From the NCBI RefSeq assembly GCF_017873625.1, contig NZ_JAGGKL010000004.1:62001-126000 (forward strand): DNA of 64,000 nucleotides. Direction: 5' to 3'. The DNA comes from Methanobacterium petrolearium. Its GTDB lineage: Archaea; Methanobacteriota; Methanobacteria; Methanobacteriales; Methanobacteriaceae. The notes beneath the pieces are model-generated. The model did no database searches. It saw only the letters and a program-made list of their open reading frames with translations, and was not told the origin of the DNA. The position numbers were made by a program, and so were the translations under genes. Positions 18,093-29,665 of the stretch are shown piece after piece (positions within the stretch are counted from its first letter, which is position 1; each line of letters begins with the position of its first letter).

Positions 18093-18656
18093 TTAAAATT
18101 TGTTCAGATAGTACTTGGAATATATTGCACCTAACGGATTATGGGCCAGTACCCTGTCCTTAACAGCCAGAGTGGTTACCGGTGCCTGGGAATGTTCTGT
18201 GAATAATATGTCATGGCCTATGCAGAGTCCAATTATAATATTAAGATCTGTATCTTTTTCATTTAGGACTGTTGCCTGACCAATAGGGTTACACATTGAT
18301 TCTCTACGTTCGTTATCTATTTTTTCCAGCTGGAAATCTTTTTTATTGATCCCACATACTTTACAACATACAGAATATACTTTAAAATGTTTTTTGAAGA
18401 TTGAATGAAGTATATTTGCTTCTTCTTCTAAACCCACACAGAATGCCAGTCCTATCTTTTTATACTTCATCATCTTTGAAAAGATGATTATTTCTTCTAT
18501 ACGGGTTTTTTCCATGTAATATCTGGATTCTATGGCAGTAGATTTTTTCAATACATCGATTTCATGTTCTTTGTACAGTTTTTTAACTTCTTCTTTGATA
18601 TCCAAACAGTCTTTTCCATTATAACAATCTTTCTTCTGGCAGGAAGCACAATTCAA
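18093..18656 (-). CDS. DUF1847 family metal-binding protein
   Basis: The protein starts with a cysteine cluster (NCASCQKKDCYNGKDC) and has further cysteines in VCCKVCGI and MCNPIGQA, the usual layout of DUF1847 proteins, thought to bind metal or an Fe-S cluster. I choose TTG 18656 as start because AAGGAG lies nine bases upstream and family members begin close to the first cysteine; ATG 18665 abuts the ribosome site. The interior contains IGLAFCVGLEEEANILH and NIIIGLCIGHDILF. The function is unknown; it is not clearly part of an operon. Confidence 0.87.
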   Translation of the reverse strand: MNCASCQKKDCYNGKDCLDIKEEVKKLYKEHEIDVLKKSTAIESRYYMEKTRIEEIIIFSKMMKYKKIGLAFCVGLEEEANILHSIFKKHFKVYSVCCKVCGINKKDFQLEKIDNERRESMCNPIGQATVLNEKDTDLNIIIGLCIGHDILFTEHSQAPVTTLAVKDRVLAHNPLGAIYSKYYLNKF

Positions 18657-18718
18657 CCCATTCATCTCCTTTTGATTTATAAAACGTTGTTAAATTTGAA
18701 ATGATGAAAAAATTATCA

Positions 18719-18843
18719 ATGGTTTCTAATCATCATCTCATTTTAATAATTCATGATAATTTTAATGATTTTTAATCTGAATCCATGACAATTCTAATAA
18801 CTCTTAATCTAAATAATCCATGATAATTTTAATGATTGTAACT
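18719..18843. repeat. Degenerate AT-rich direct repeats beside the adenine methylase
   Basis: The motif (C)CATGATAATTTTAATGATT and variants such as TTCATGATAATTTTAATGA and CATGACAATTCTAATAA occur three to four times between the DUF1847 start and the methylase stop codon. They may be terminator-related or relics of duplication. Confidence 0.45.
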
Positions 18844-19779
18844 TTAATAATTCCTAATGATTAGTTCCTTTATTTCTCCTCTCCGGGATGTTTTGGAATT
18901 TATGTTGCGCTTGGCAAGAACTCTTTGTATGTTATATCCATTATACAGTTCATCAAAGAAGTTATCATTAATATCATGGTTTTTAGGGTCACTGTTGCTT
19001 AGAATAAGATTTGATCCATTTTGATCCATCTTTTTGTAGAATTTTGCCAGTTTCATCTGGTCTTCATCATCAAAACCTTCACTGGAATATCGAGTGAAGT
19101 GTGAGGTACTGTTGAGTGGCCTATAGGGAGGGTCCAGGTACACTAAAGTGTCTTTTTCTATAAATTCCTCAGCACGGGTGAAGTCTGCACAGAGAAGCTC
19201 TGTTTTTTTAAGGGCCTGGTGCACATACTGTAAGTTTACTTCATCACAAATGGTAGGATTCTTGTACCTGCCAAATGGTACGTTGAACTCACCATTACTG
19301 TTGGAACGAAAAAGTCCATTGAAACAGGTTTTATTGAGGAAGATCAAATAAGCTGCCCTGTGGATCCATTCGGGAACATATTTATCGTAATCAATTACAT
19401 CCATCTGCCGATTGTAAAGACTTCGAATATGATAATAATTCTCTTTCCTGCTTTCTTCTGATTTACGGAGATGTTCATCCTCCATATCATTTAATTTGTC
19501 AATTAATTTAAGATGATCATCCTGGAGAACCCGGTAGGTTAAGATGAGTTCTGGATTGATATCAATGAGTATGGAATGTTTAACCTGGTAATTCCGTTTT
19601 AAAAAAAAGAACATTGCCCCCCCACCTACAAAAGGTTCCACATACTTTTCAATAATCCCACTATTCAATATAGATTGAGGTAATCTTTTTTCCAACTCTA
19701 AAAGGAGTTGGGTTTTGCCACCTGCCCATTTGAGGAAGGGTCTGGGAACTTTAAAATTTTTGGATGAAATTTTTACCAT
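18844..19779 (-). CDS. DNA adenine methylase, D12 class (Dam/DpnM-like)
   Basis: This N6-adenine methyltransferase carries the SAM-binding motif FLKWAGGKTQLLLEL near the N-terminus, YVEPFVGGGAMFF, and the catalytic DPPY motif in YLDPPYRPLN, in the alpha-class order seen in Dam and type II D12 enzymes. The recognition site is often GATC for this class but cannot be proven here. No restriction endonuclease lies beside it; the neighbours are DUF1847 and diphthine synthase, so it appears solitary. Flanks are AT-rich with a repeated ATAATTTTAATGATT-type motif (18735-18840), which may mark an insertion boundary. At 311 residues it looks intact. Confidence 0.93.
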   Translation of the reverse strand: MVKISSKNFKVPRPFLKWAGGKTQLLLELEKRLPQSILNSGIIEKYVEPFVGGGAMFFFLKRNYQVKHSILIDINPELILTYRVLQDDHLKLIDKLNDMEDEHLRKSEESRKENYYHIRSLYNRQMDVIDYDKYVPEWIHRAAYLIFLNKTCFNGLFRSNSNGEFNVPFGRYKNPTICDEVNLQYVHQALKKTELLCADFTRAEEFIEKDTLVYLDPPYRPLNSTSHFTRYSSEGFDDEDQMKLAKFYKKMDQNGSNLILSNSDPKNHDINDNFFDELYNGYNIQRVLAKRNINSKTSRRGEIKELIIRNY

Positions 19780-19876
19780 TTTTATCCTTATTGATTTGAT
19801 TTTAATTGTCTAAATTTTATCAAAGGCCATCTTCAATCTTGAACCTTCAAGTGATAAACTATTGATTTTTCACTAT

Positions 19877-20665
19877 TTATTGGTCTTCTAAAATATTTTC
19901 AGGTGCACCACCCAAAATAACAAGTCCTTCTGCCTCTAAAAAGTGTAAATCAGCTGGAATTATAATGCAATGAAGAGGCCCTCCAAAATCTTCTTGCACC
20001 AAAGTCTTTATTGGACCTGCTCTAACCAGAGGTTTCCTGGAACCTGCACGGGCAATCACCACAGACAAGGTATCATCAGATATTAATCCTTCATTCCGTG
20101 CATCTTCAACACGCAGAAGGTACTCAAGACCCTCGTTTGCAGTCATATAATAATCCCTATGTGCCTGGATATCAAGTAAAACAAGCGTATGTAGGCCCAT
20201 CTTTTTATTTTCCTGTATAACCTGATAGGGAGAGTGGGGGAAGTAGTTTTCTTCTGGCCTGGGTATAGTTGTGACTTTACCAAACTTATATGCCTGCAAA
20301 CCTGCAATACCAGGGGCTGCTGAGAGTATGGATGATGAATGGATAACTACGGTTTTTATTCCTTTTTTATGGGCTTCCATCAGGATATCTGAATGAGTGG
20401 TAGCCATTAAAGGGTCACCTGCAGTTAAAAATGCTATATCTTTATTTTCAGCTTGTTTTAATGGCAGAACATCTTCTTCAACTTCTTCCCTGGCCAGTAT
20501 ATTGATCTGCACCCCTGCCAGGTTTTCCAGGGATTTTAAATCCCCACCAAATAGGCGAGCCGTGTAAAATTCAGCGTAAACCACATCTGCAGATTGAATG
20601 GCTTCAAGACCATTTATGGATATGTCTTTTTCATCATAGAGTCCCAGTCCAACCAGGTAGAGCAT
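19877..20665 (-). CDS. dphB: Diphthine synthase
   Basis: The protein begins YLVGLGLYDEKDISINGLEA, the hallmark of diphthine synthases, and has the tetrapyrrole-methylase SAM-binding parts LTAGDPLMATTH and VIHSSSILSAAPG. It methylates the modified histidine of elongation factor 2 on the way to diphthamide. The start is set at ATG 20665, after GAAGGTGA. The length (262) is that of the family. It is divergent from Trm5, so two translation-related genes share the 20.7 kb promoter region. Confidence 0.95.
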   Translation of the reverse strand: MLYLVGLGLYDEKDISINGLEAIQSADVVYAEFYTARLFGGDLKSLENLAGVQINILAREEVEEDVLPLKQAENKDIAFLTAGDPLMATTHSDILMEAHKKGIKTVVIHSSSILSAAPGIAGLQAYKFGKVTTIPRPEENYFPHSPYQVIQENKKMGLHTLVLLDIQAHRDYYMTANEGLEYLLRVEDARNEGLISDDTLSVVIARAGSRKPLVRAGPIKTLVQEDFGGPLHCIIIPADLHFLEAEGLVILGGAPENILEDQ

Positions 20666-20783
20666 TCTTTTCACCTTCAACATCTAATTATGAGGTGGAG
20701 GGTTTATAAAATTTTATTTTAAAGACTAAAAATAAATGATAATAGGTACAATAACAGATGAAAGAACATAGTAGAGGAATTCC

Positions 20784-21806
20784 ATGATCGGGTTAAAGGT
20801 CCCTAAAAAAGAAACAAATCATATCCGCCTTAGTCTACAGGAGAAATCTCTTCTTAATCATGACTGGAGGATCAAACGTTCAGAAGATTACGTGTATCTC
20901 CCTCTAAATCAAAGACCTGATGATAAATTTTTAAAGGAATTGGGCCTTATAAGGGCCGATATTGTGGATACTGATTTTGAAGAACATAAAAAAAGACCCC
21001 GTAGCATGGAAGATTACCTCAATGGCAGGATCCCCCCTGAAAAGATGGATGAATTCAAAAAATCCTTTGACATCATAGGGGACGTGGTGATCCTGGAGAT
21101 TCCCGATGAATTGGAAGATGAAAAATATCTCATTGGAGAGGCAGCCCTTAAATTCACCAAAAGAAAATCTGTTTACCGCAAAAAAAGTAAAATAAAAGGT
21201 ATTGTTCGCACCCGTGAACTGGAACACCTTGCTGGAGAAGACCAGCCAGTGACCATTCACAAAGAGTATGACTCCCATATAACGTTAGATGTTAAAAAGG
21301 TTTATTTCAGCCCTCGTCTGGCCACAGAAAGGAAGATCGTAACTGATCAAGTGCACGATGGGGAAATAATCATTGACATGTTTGCCGGAGTGGGACCCTT
21401 CTCTATCAACATCGCCCGGAGACGTAAAGTCCAGATATATGCTGTGGATATCAACCCCCATGCAGTAAATTATCTTGAAAAGAATATCACTTCCAATAAG
21501 CTTAAAGGACAGATCAAACCCACACAGGGAGATGTTGCCGAAGTATTAAAAAATCTCAACCTTGAGGTGGATCGGATTATCATGAACTTGCCCGGTACTG
21601 CCTACGAATTCCTTCCCATAGCAATCAAACACATTAAACCAGGTGGAACACTTCATTATTACCAGTTCAGCCGTGATTTTGAAGATCCAATAAAAAGAGT
21701 GAAACAAGCCGCACAACCCCGCCATGTGAAGATATTAGATAAGAGGAAAGTGAAATCCAGGAGTCCTGGTGTGTGGCACGTTGCAATTGATGCTAAAATT
21801 ACATGA
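20784..21806 (+). CDS. trm5: tRNA (guanine-N1)-methyltransferase Trm5, position 37
   Basis: Trm5 methylates G37 of tRNAs and prevents frameshifting. The N-terminal domain (about 1-130) precedes a Rossmann methyltransferase domain with IIDMFAGVGPFSINIA (motif I), AVDINPHAV and the NLP motif MNLPGTAYEFLP, characteristic of Trm5. The 340-residue length fits the archaeal Trm5b type. GAGGAATTCC precedes the ATG at 20784. Its 3' end converges with mtnA after about 19 bases. Confidence 0.95.
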   Translation: MIGLKVPKKETNHIRLSLQEKSLLNHDWRIKRSEDYVYLPLNQRPDDKFLKELGLIRADIVDTDFEEHKKRPRSMEDYLNGRIPPEKMDEFKKSFDIIGDVVILEIPDELEDEKYLIGEAALKFTKRKSVYRKKSKIKGIVRTRELEHLAGEDQPVTIHKEYDSHITLDVKKVYFSPRLATERKIVTDQVHDGEIIIDMFAGVGPFSINIARRRKVQIYAVDINPHAVNYLEKNITSNKLKGQIKPTQGDVAEVLKNLNLEVDRIIMNLPGTAYEFLPIAIKHIKPGGTLHYYQFSRDFEDPIKRVKQAAQPRHVKILDKRKVKSRSPGVWHVAIDAKIT

Positions 21807-21825
21807 TAATTAGTATGTCAGGCCA

Positions 21826-22755
21826 TCAAAAAGGATCCACAATTCCCTCTTCAGTTATGATCCCTGTGATCAGGTCACTGGGCACCACATCAAAGGAGGG
21901 ATTCCTCACTTCCGTTCCTATGGGAGCTGCCTGACAGCCAGCAAAACTCAAAACTTCAAAAGTATCTCTTTCCTCAATTTCTATATCATAAATACTACTT
22001 TCATAGTCAAAGGTGCTCTTGGGCGCGGCTACATAGAATGGTACGTTGAAACGTTTGGCTGCCAGTGCCACCATCAATGATCCTATCTTGTTGGCTATTC
22101 CTCCCTTAGCCACACGATCAGCACCAATAACCACTTTATCTATTTGACCTTCCTGCATCAGACGACCAGCAGCACCGTCAACAATGAGTTTTACTGGAAT
22201 GTTTTCCTGCTGCATTTCCCAGACACTTAACCGGGCTCCCTGAAGTACTGGGCGGGTTTCATCGCAAATAATATTGATATTTTTACCTTCATCATTAGCT
22301 GCCCTTATAACTCCCAGCGCAGTTCCATAATCCACACAGGCCAGTGCCCCGGCATTGCAGTGGGTTAGGATGGTGTCACCATCATCAATTACTGTGGCTC
22401 CATGTTTTCCCATGCGCCGGTTGGTTTCCATATCCTCCTCATACATCAGTAATGCTTCTTTGAGAGGGTCATCAGACGCCATGACCCTGTCAACAGCCCA
22501 GAAGAGATTCACTGCTGTGGGTCGTGCGTTTTTCATGTCAGTGGCTGCTTTTTCCATATCTTCATCAGCAAGGTAGGCTAATGCCATTCCAAAGGCTGCT
22601 GCCACACCTATGGCTGGTGCTCCCCTGACCACCATTGTTTTAATGGCAGTTATAACATCCTGATAGGTTCCACAAACTAAATATTCTGTCTCATGAGGTA
22701 GAATTGTCTGGTCTAAAAGGTAAAGAAGATCATCCTTCCAGTACATGGTTTTCAT
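21826..22755 (-). CDS. mtnA: S-methyl-5-thioribose-1-phosphate isomerase family protein
   Basis: The enzyme has the conserved MtnA/eIF2B-alpha-like motifs: VVRGAPAIGVAAAFG, THCNAGALACVDYGT with the catalytic cysteine in CNAGA, and GADRVAKGGIANKIGS. It isomerises methylthioribose-1-phosphate to methylthioribulose-1-phosphate in methionine salvage, though some archaeal homologues act on 5-deoxyribose-1-phosphate or related sugars. I set ATG 22755 as start because the ATG at 22767 lies in the GGATG ribosome site. It stands alone downstream of the marker operon. Confidence 0.92.
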   Translation of the reverse strand: MKTMYWKDDLLYLLDQTILPHETEYLVCGTYQDVITAIKTMVVRGAPAIGVAAAFGMALAYLADEDMEKAATDMKNARPTAVNLFWAVDRVMASDDPLKEALLMYEEDMETNRRMGKHGATVIDDGDTILTHCNAGALACVDYGTALGVIRAANDEGKNINIICDETRPVLQGARLSVWEMQQENIPVKLIVDGAAGRLMQEGQIDKVVIGADRVAKGGIANKIGSLMVALAAKRFNVPFYVAAPKSTFDYESSIYDIEIEERDTFEVLSFAGCQAAPIGTEVRNPSFDVVPSDLITGIITEEGIVDPF

Positions 22756-22929
22756 GCTAAAACACATCCTTTACAACAAATTAAATTTTATATTCAAACA
22801 CATCCCCTATAAGAAATTAAACTTGTAATCAAAGAAGGATGGTATATGATAATTTGATATTTGATTATTAAAAAAAGTTTATAAGGGATTTTTTTTTAGC
22901 AAATTAAAATCCCTAACTATTTTAAATCC

Positions 22930-23782
<853 letters not shown>

Positions 23783-23809
23783 GAATTTCCTCCCTAACTT
23801 ATGAAAAAC

Positions 23810-24445
23810 TTAAGATTTCTCCTTTTTTAAGGGTTTGTCTTTCTTTTTCTTTGCAGGGGATTTGGGGTCTGTTACTTCATATAATTTTTTAGTTTCTTTC
23901 ATTTCTTTAATAATTTCCCTGGTTTTTTCAAGGTATTCTTCTTTAATATATTCATCAGAACAGGTCAAAGCTATGATATTACCTTCAGAGAAGTGTTCCA
24001 TTACCCTGAAACCTTCAGGAACTATGCGAAACAGGGCATCATAGATCTTCTTTTTGAGATCTTCCTCAGGATCATGTACCACCAGTCCCTCCAGTTTGAT
24101 CTGAGGATCATCAATTATAACCTCATATCGGCTGGGCTGGTGTATTTTGTTTCTTCCCTCAATTTCCCAGAGTTTTTTAAGAAGTTCAGGAAGATAATTC
24201 TCATCTTCAATCCTGATGAATGCCTCATTAGCCTCAGCATCGTATTTATATTCTGCAAAATCATCTAAAAGTACGGGTGGGGCTGTTTTTTGGTACTGGA
24301 TGGCAATGATGAAAATTGGATCACGAGGATCAATGTAAATCCGAACATCTTTTACAGCCCGGACAATTTGAACATCTTGTAATATTTGCCGAAGGATCAT
24401 GTCATAGACTTCTCGTCCACTTTCATCGTAGCATTCTACCTGCAT
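23810..24445 (-). CDS. mmp17: Methanogenesis marker protein 17
   Basis: The sequence VECYDESGREVYDMILRQIL and the following DVRIYIDPRDPIFIIAIQY match methanogenesis marker 17, found in essentially all methanogens. It is reported as part of the ATP-driven methyl-coenzyme M reductase activation complex. The last 30 residues are a Lys-rich tail (PAKKKKDKPLKKEKS), likely flexible. Its start lies ten bases after the mmp15 stop. There are no obvious cofactor-binding cysteines apart from C5 and one near residue 167. Confidence 0.93.
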   Translation of the reverse strand: MQVECYDESGREVYDMILRQILQDVQIVRAVKDVRIYIDPRDPIFIIAIQYQKTAPPVLLDDFAEYKYDAEANEAFIRIEDENYLPELLKKLWEIEGRNKIHQPSRYEVIIDDPQIKLEGLVVHDPEEDLKKKIYDALFRIVPEGFRVMEHFSEGNIIALTCSDEYIKEEYLEKTREIIKEMKETKKLYEVTDPKSPAKKKKDKPLKKEKS

Positions 24446-24455
24446 TTACATCCTC

Positions 24456-25709
24456 CTACAAATTTTTAGCTCCGAATTCCTTCGTGTCTCCCAGCCCAGA
24501 TACCAGTAATGCAGCACCCACTGCTCCAATATGCTGTGAGTTTTCAGGTACAATTACTTCCATTCCACCCAGGACCGTGCTAACCGCTTCCACCAGTCCA
24601 CCTATAAGACTAGTTCCACCAACCTGAATAAGAGGTTCTCTCACATCGATCTCCTGGAGTTGCTGTTCATAAACCTGTTCTGCTACAGAAAGACATGCTG
24701 CAGCAGCCACATCTTCTTTGGTATTTCCAGCTGCCAGGGATGTTACCAGGTCTTGAATTCCAAATACAATGCAGTAACTATTTAATAATGATTTTTTGAA
24801 GTCTCCTTTAAGTGCTAAAGGTCCCAGTTCGCTGATGTCCACGCCTAAACGTCGTGCGGTGATCTCAAGGAACCTTCCAGATGCACCTGCACATATTCCT
24901 CCCATTGTAAAGTTATCAGGAATTCCATCGTTAACTGTAATGACTTTGTTATCCATACCACCAATATCTAAAACCGTGGCTTCCCCCCTTTGGTGTCCTG
25001 CCAGGTAAACAGCCCCTTTAGCATTAATTGAAAGTTCTTCCTGGATAAGGGCCGCATTCAGGTGTTTGCCAATGTTGAGTCGACCGTATCCTGTGACTCC
25101 TACTCCTTCCACATCGTCATATTTGTAACCAGTGCCCTGGAAGGCTTGTTCCATTCCTTCCTGGGCACTGGCTATTACATCAGTGGTAGGCAGCCATCCT
25201 GAGCCTATGATCTTATCGTTTTCCATTAACACCACTTTGGTGGTGGTGGATCCTGAGTCAATGCCCAGGGTGAGTCCTTCCTGTTTTTCCCGGGCCAATA
25301 AACTTTTTCTGGCCACTATGGTAGAGAGGGCTTCCATTCTAATGAACAGTTCATCAGCCTTGGTTCTCTCGGTGAATGAATAGGTGACCACAGGGAGGTT
25401 AGTGTTCTGCTGTATGAATCGTCTTACTTCATTTCTAACCAGTGCTCCTTCTGCACAACGGAAACAGGTGGCTATGAAAACAGCATCAGCATCTGATTTG
25501 CCTTCCGCCAGGGACATGGCTCTGGCTATCATTAATCGTATGCTGCTTGATGCAGCGTTGAACCCAAATTTATGATAGGCCTCATCTATGTAGTCTAAAT
25601 CTGCTTCAGGAATGATTATTTCCGCTCCGAAGGTGGCTGCTGCTTTTTCTATCTCTTTTTGCACTCCACTGTACTCGGTTCCGCATGAAATTTGAGCTAT
25701 TTTAACCAT
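24456..25709 (-). CDS. mmp15: Methanogenesis marker protein 15 (BadF/HgdC-type ATPase)
   Basis: This 417-residue protein combines an N-terminal cysteine-bearing domain ([21 protein letters not shown]) with a C-terminal ASKHA ATPase of the BcrA/BadF/HgdC type: [14 protein letters not shown] for phosphate binding, GGMDNKV and [13 protein letters not shown], whose cysteine is where HgdC-type activators hold a shared 4Fe-4S cluster. Such activators use ATP to push electrons to low potential. In the marker operon this fits ATP-dependent reductive activation of methyl-CoM reductase. It lies two bases after mmp5. Confidence 0.94.
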   Translation of the reverse strand: MVKIAQISCGTEYSGVQKEIEKAAATFGAEIIIPEADLDYIDEAYHKFGFNAASSSIRLMIARAMSLAEGKSDADAVFIATCFRCAEGALVRNEVRRFIQQNTNLPVVTYSFTERTKADELFIRMEALSTIVARKSLLAREKQEGLTLGIDSGSTTTKVVLMENDKIIGSGWLPTTDVIASAQEGMEQAFQGTGYKYDDVEGVGVTGYGRLNIGKHLNAALIQEELSINAKGAVYLAGHQRGEATVLDIGGMDNKVITVNDGIPDNFTMGGICAGASGRFLEITARRLGVDISELGPLALKGDFKKSLLNSYCIVFGIQDLVTSLAAGNTKEDVAAAACLSVAEQVYEQQLQEIDVREPLIQVGGTSLIGGLVEAVSTVLGGMEVIVPENSQHIGAVGAALLVSGLGDTKEFGAKNL

Positions 25710-25711
25710 GG

Positions 25712-26214
25712 TTATTCCTCCCCTTGTTCCTTGGTTTTATCATCTTCCCATTTAGAATCTTCTGATTGGTCTGATTGGTCTGGTTTTTCCAGTTCATCCA
25801 GGAAGGTGTTGATCTTGTTAATCACTTCCATGGTTTCTTCCCGGGTTTCAGGATAATGTATTTCCAGTACTGGGATGCCTCTCTTGCGTAGGCAGTACAT
25901 AGAAAGTTCGTTGGTACGGGCACATCCAATACATCCGAAACCATAGGGGGCGTCCTCCATTATTATAGCTGCTTCGGCTTCATCGATTATTGGCCCGAAT
26001 ATGGCCATCCTACCCCTCACACCAGAGGGTACTTCAATGGCTGCATACTTAAGGCCTTTTATAGGTTCTTCCTCAGTGATGTTGAAGGGTGGGGAGTCTA
26101 TTTCAGGGTCTGTGACTTTTTTTCGCATTTCTTTCTGGATTACTAAAGGTTCATGACCTCTCCGTTCCACCATATCCGCCAGTATCAATGAATTAGGTGG
26201 GAAAACAGCTATTT

Positions 26215-26218
<4 letters not shown>
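25712..26218 (-). CDS. mmp5: Methanogenesis marker protein 5
   Basis: Marker 5 begins [24 protein letters not shown] and contains [21 protein letters not shown], with a C-x2-C pair that could hold a metal or cluster. The final 20 residues are acidic and variable ([19 protein letters not shown]). The start codon overlaps the stop of the DUF2111 gene by four bases. The family is restricted to methanogens and linked to the methyl-CoM reductase activation complex. Confidence 0.92.
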
Positions 26219-27015
<797 letters not shown>

Positions 27016-27032
<17 letters not shown>

Positions 27033-28548
27033 AAACTGTGTCCCCCTCCTTATATTTCTCCAGATGTTCCATTCCTTTTACCACTCTACCAATTATATTG
27101 GTTCCCTGAAATGGTTCTCCTGTTGGGCCAAATTCCTCGTTGTCCTCGAAACGTACCCCTACCATCCCAATATGACGACGGGACATGTTGGTGACTCCAA
27201 TATAACCTGCCTTCACCTTGCCTTTAGGAGTGTTTTCAGGTATCAAACCCTTAGATTCTTTGGGAACGGCTTTAAACATCAATAGTTTCATCCCTGGAAA
27301 TGCAAAGTGGACGTTTAATGATCCTACCGGTGAATCCAACAGTCCAGTGATTTTTTGGAAGTACCATGTTGAACGTGGTGCCTCCTGATCCAATTCCAGA
27401 TGCACCAGATCTTCTTTAAGTATTCCAAATGTTTTCACTTCTCCTTGGCCAATGATATCCATAGTGTAATGAGGTTCCTGTCGTACCACCACTGCGTTAT
27501 CATCATCCAGTCCTTCACGGATTTGTTTAACACCATTTTCCTTTAGAAATTCTTCTGCCTCTTTTTGAGTCATGGCAAGGGTCATTACCCTGCCAGGATA
27601 GGTTTTAAATGTTACATCATCACCGTAACGAGCCATGTCCAGTAATTCCATGCCTTTCTCCACTTTTCCCAGTACATTATGAGATGGAGTGGAAACACGG
27701 TCCTCTCTATAAATGTAAACACGCCCTACGCCTTTTCCTGTATTACGAAGGGTTATAGTTCCGCGTTTTCGTTGATCTATCTGTTCCGTTTCTTTATCTA
27801 AACCTTGCAAGGCATAAAATCCGGCGAATGAATTGGAATCATAATCAACACGGATTTTTCCTGATTCTTGCAGTGCATAGAAATGTTCCACGGATTGGGG
27901 AGATTTAGGATTGGGTTTGACTTGTACGTAGGTGAATATCTGGTTTCCTTCTTCTAGAAGGGTTTCCAGGTTGGTGATGGCAGCGCTTTTTATTATGTTC
28001 TCTCTTTCCATGACTGGTTTTATCTTTAGAATCTCATCGTCATCAGTGAGTTTTAGGATGGTTCTTTTACCACCCACCACCCGTGCAAAGATTCCCCTGT
28101 TTTCTTCAGGTGCGCCGTATGTAGCTTTATGGTCTGCTTTGATAAGTATGATGTGGGTGGCATCTGAAGTGAATCCTGAGAGGCTGAAAAGTACATCCCA
28201 ACGATGATAACGGCATTCTTCTCTACTCGGGATTAATTCTGTTTTTATAGGTCCAACAGCCACTTCTTGAGAGGTAATCCAGCGGACACCCATCTTAGAA
28301 AATTCATGGTAATGGTTTTTCCATGTTTCAACTAAACTTTCCGGTGCATCAGCAGCTATTTCAATGATAATGCTTCCCTGGTTGGTTTTTATTTTATACT
28401 TGTTGACATGTCGTTCAACTTCTTCAGTACCCTTAACCAGACCCAGAACACATCCGGGAATGTAGGGTGCTCCCACAGCGTTTATTGCATCCTGTATTGT
28501 TGAACCTTCAGCAAGATCTACTTTTTCTCCATTGACCTTTACCCTCAT
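27016..28548 (-). CDS. mmp3: Methanogenesis marker protein 3 (UPF0288)
   Basis: This 510-residue protein opens with a ThiS/ubiquitin-like domain ([20 protein letters not shown]) and continues with segments reminiscent of cyclophilin-like barrels, such as [18 protein letters not shown] and [18 protein letters not shown]. It is the marker 3/UPF0288 family. Several prolines and glycines at strand ends support a multi-barrel structure. The start follows mmp2 by 12 bases and the end overlaps mmp6. In the reported activation complex, marker 3 is one of the proteins associated with complex Fe-S clusters. Confidence 0.93.
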
Positions 28549-28560
28549 TAAATTACCCTC

Positions 28561-29547
28561 CTAGGGCCTTTCCTCCTGTATTCCCATAATTTTATCGGTA
28601 TAAAAATCAAAAATAATCTCTTTATCCTCACCAGATGTTAAATAAAGTTTTTTATCCGATGTTATGCTGCCCACAACCCTGGTGGTTATATTAACCTTTT
28701 CCAAAATTTTGATAACGTCTCCAACTTTATCTTCCTCTGCTGTAAGCACGAAACCCGCCCCAGGGTAAAGTTTAAGCCAATTTTCCCAAGTTACATCAGT
28801 GTTTCTAGGTATCAGCTCCAGTTGGACTGTTGCACCTACATTAGATGCTTCTAAAAGCATTCCCAGAGTCCCTATTGTGCCAGGGTTACTTATGTCCTTC
28901 CCAGCACTTACCAAGTGTTTACATGCAAGTTCATTCATGGCCTTGATTTGCGCCTGGACCAGTTCTGCACTTTTCATGGTGGTGGTATCCCAGTTCAGGT
29001 GAAACTGTGGATGTACGTTCCCATCCAGGTCAATTGCCACCAGGACTTTATGTCCGGGTCTGGCACCACAACTGGTGATGAGATCTTCACGGTTCATAAT
29101 TCCGGTTATGGACACATCAAGGGAATTGTAGGGTGCATCTGGGTGCACATGTCCCCCCACCATAGGCACTCCGAATTTTTTCACTCCTTCGTTGATTCCA
29201 TCCATGATCTGGGCACATATGTCTTCATTCTGGGTGGATAAGACATTGGTCATTCCTAATGGTATTCCGCCCATGGCTGCGATGTCATTTACATTTACCA
29301 GAACAGAACAATACCCAGCCCACCAGGGGTCGGCTTCCATTAACTTTCCCCACATTCCATCGGCAGCCATGAGCACCACCTGGCTGTTTCCAATTTCCAG
29401 GGCTGATGCATCATCACCAAACCCTAGAACTGTTTTTCCAGATATATTGTAAGTTTCTTCCAAAAGACCAGTTACATCTTTTATCAGATTTTTCCGGGTA
29501 ATTCCCTCAAAATTTCTTATAGAATCAATCAATGGTTTTAAATCCAA
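28561..29547 (-). CDS. mmp2: Methanogenesis marker protein 2 (AIR synthase-like)
   Basis: The protein has the AIR synthase/selenophosphate synthase fold: the glycine-aspartate loop [31 protein letters not shown] and SITGIM. Marker 2 is a methanogen-specific branch whose ATP-dependent reaction is unknown. It is the first gene of the marker operon; a TATA-like stretch (TTATAAAAC on the minus strand, near 29593-29601) sits upstream. AAAAGAGGTGAAC precedes the start. Confidence 0.88.
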   Translation of the reverse strand: MDLKPLIDSIRNFEGITRKNLIKDVTGLLEETYNISGKTVLGFGDDASALEIGNSQVVLMAADGMWGKLMEADPWWAGYCSVLVNVNDIAAMGGIPLGMTNVLSTQNEDICAQIMDGINEGVKKFGVPMVGGHVHPDAPYNSLDVSITGIMNREDLITSCGARPGHKVLVAIDLDGNVHPQFHLNWDTTTMKSAELVQAQIKAMNELACKHLVSAGKDISNPGTIGTLGMLLEASNVGATVQLELIPRNTDVTWENWLKLYPGAGFVLTAEEDKVGDVIKILEKVNITTRVVGSITSDKKLYLTSGEDKEIIFDFYTDKIMGIQEERP

Positions 29548-29665
29548 GAGTTCACCTCTTTTAAGGCTGATTAATGTCTTAAATCACTTATTGTTTTATA
29601 ATATGATATTATTAGAATTCAATGACATAATCTACTAAAATTCATTCTCCTAAAAACATCTCATT

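Noticed and set aside
18844..19779. A restriction-modification system
   Set aside because: Only the methylase is present; both neighbours are unrelated and complete genes.
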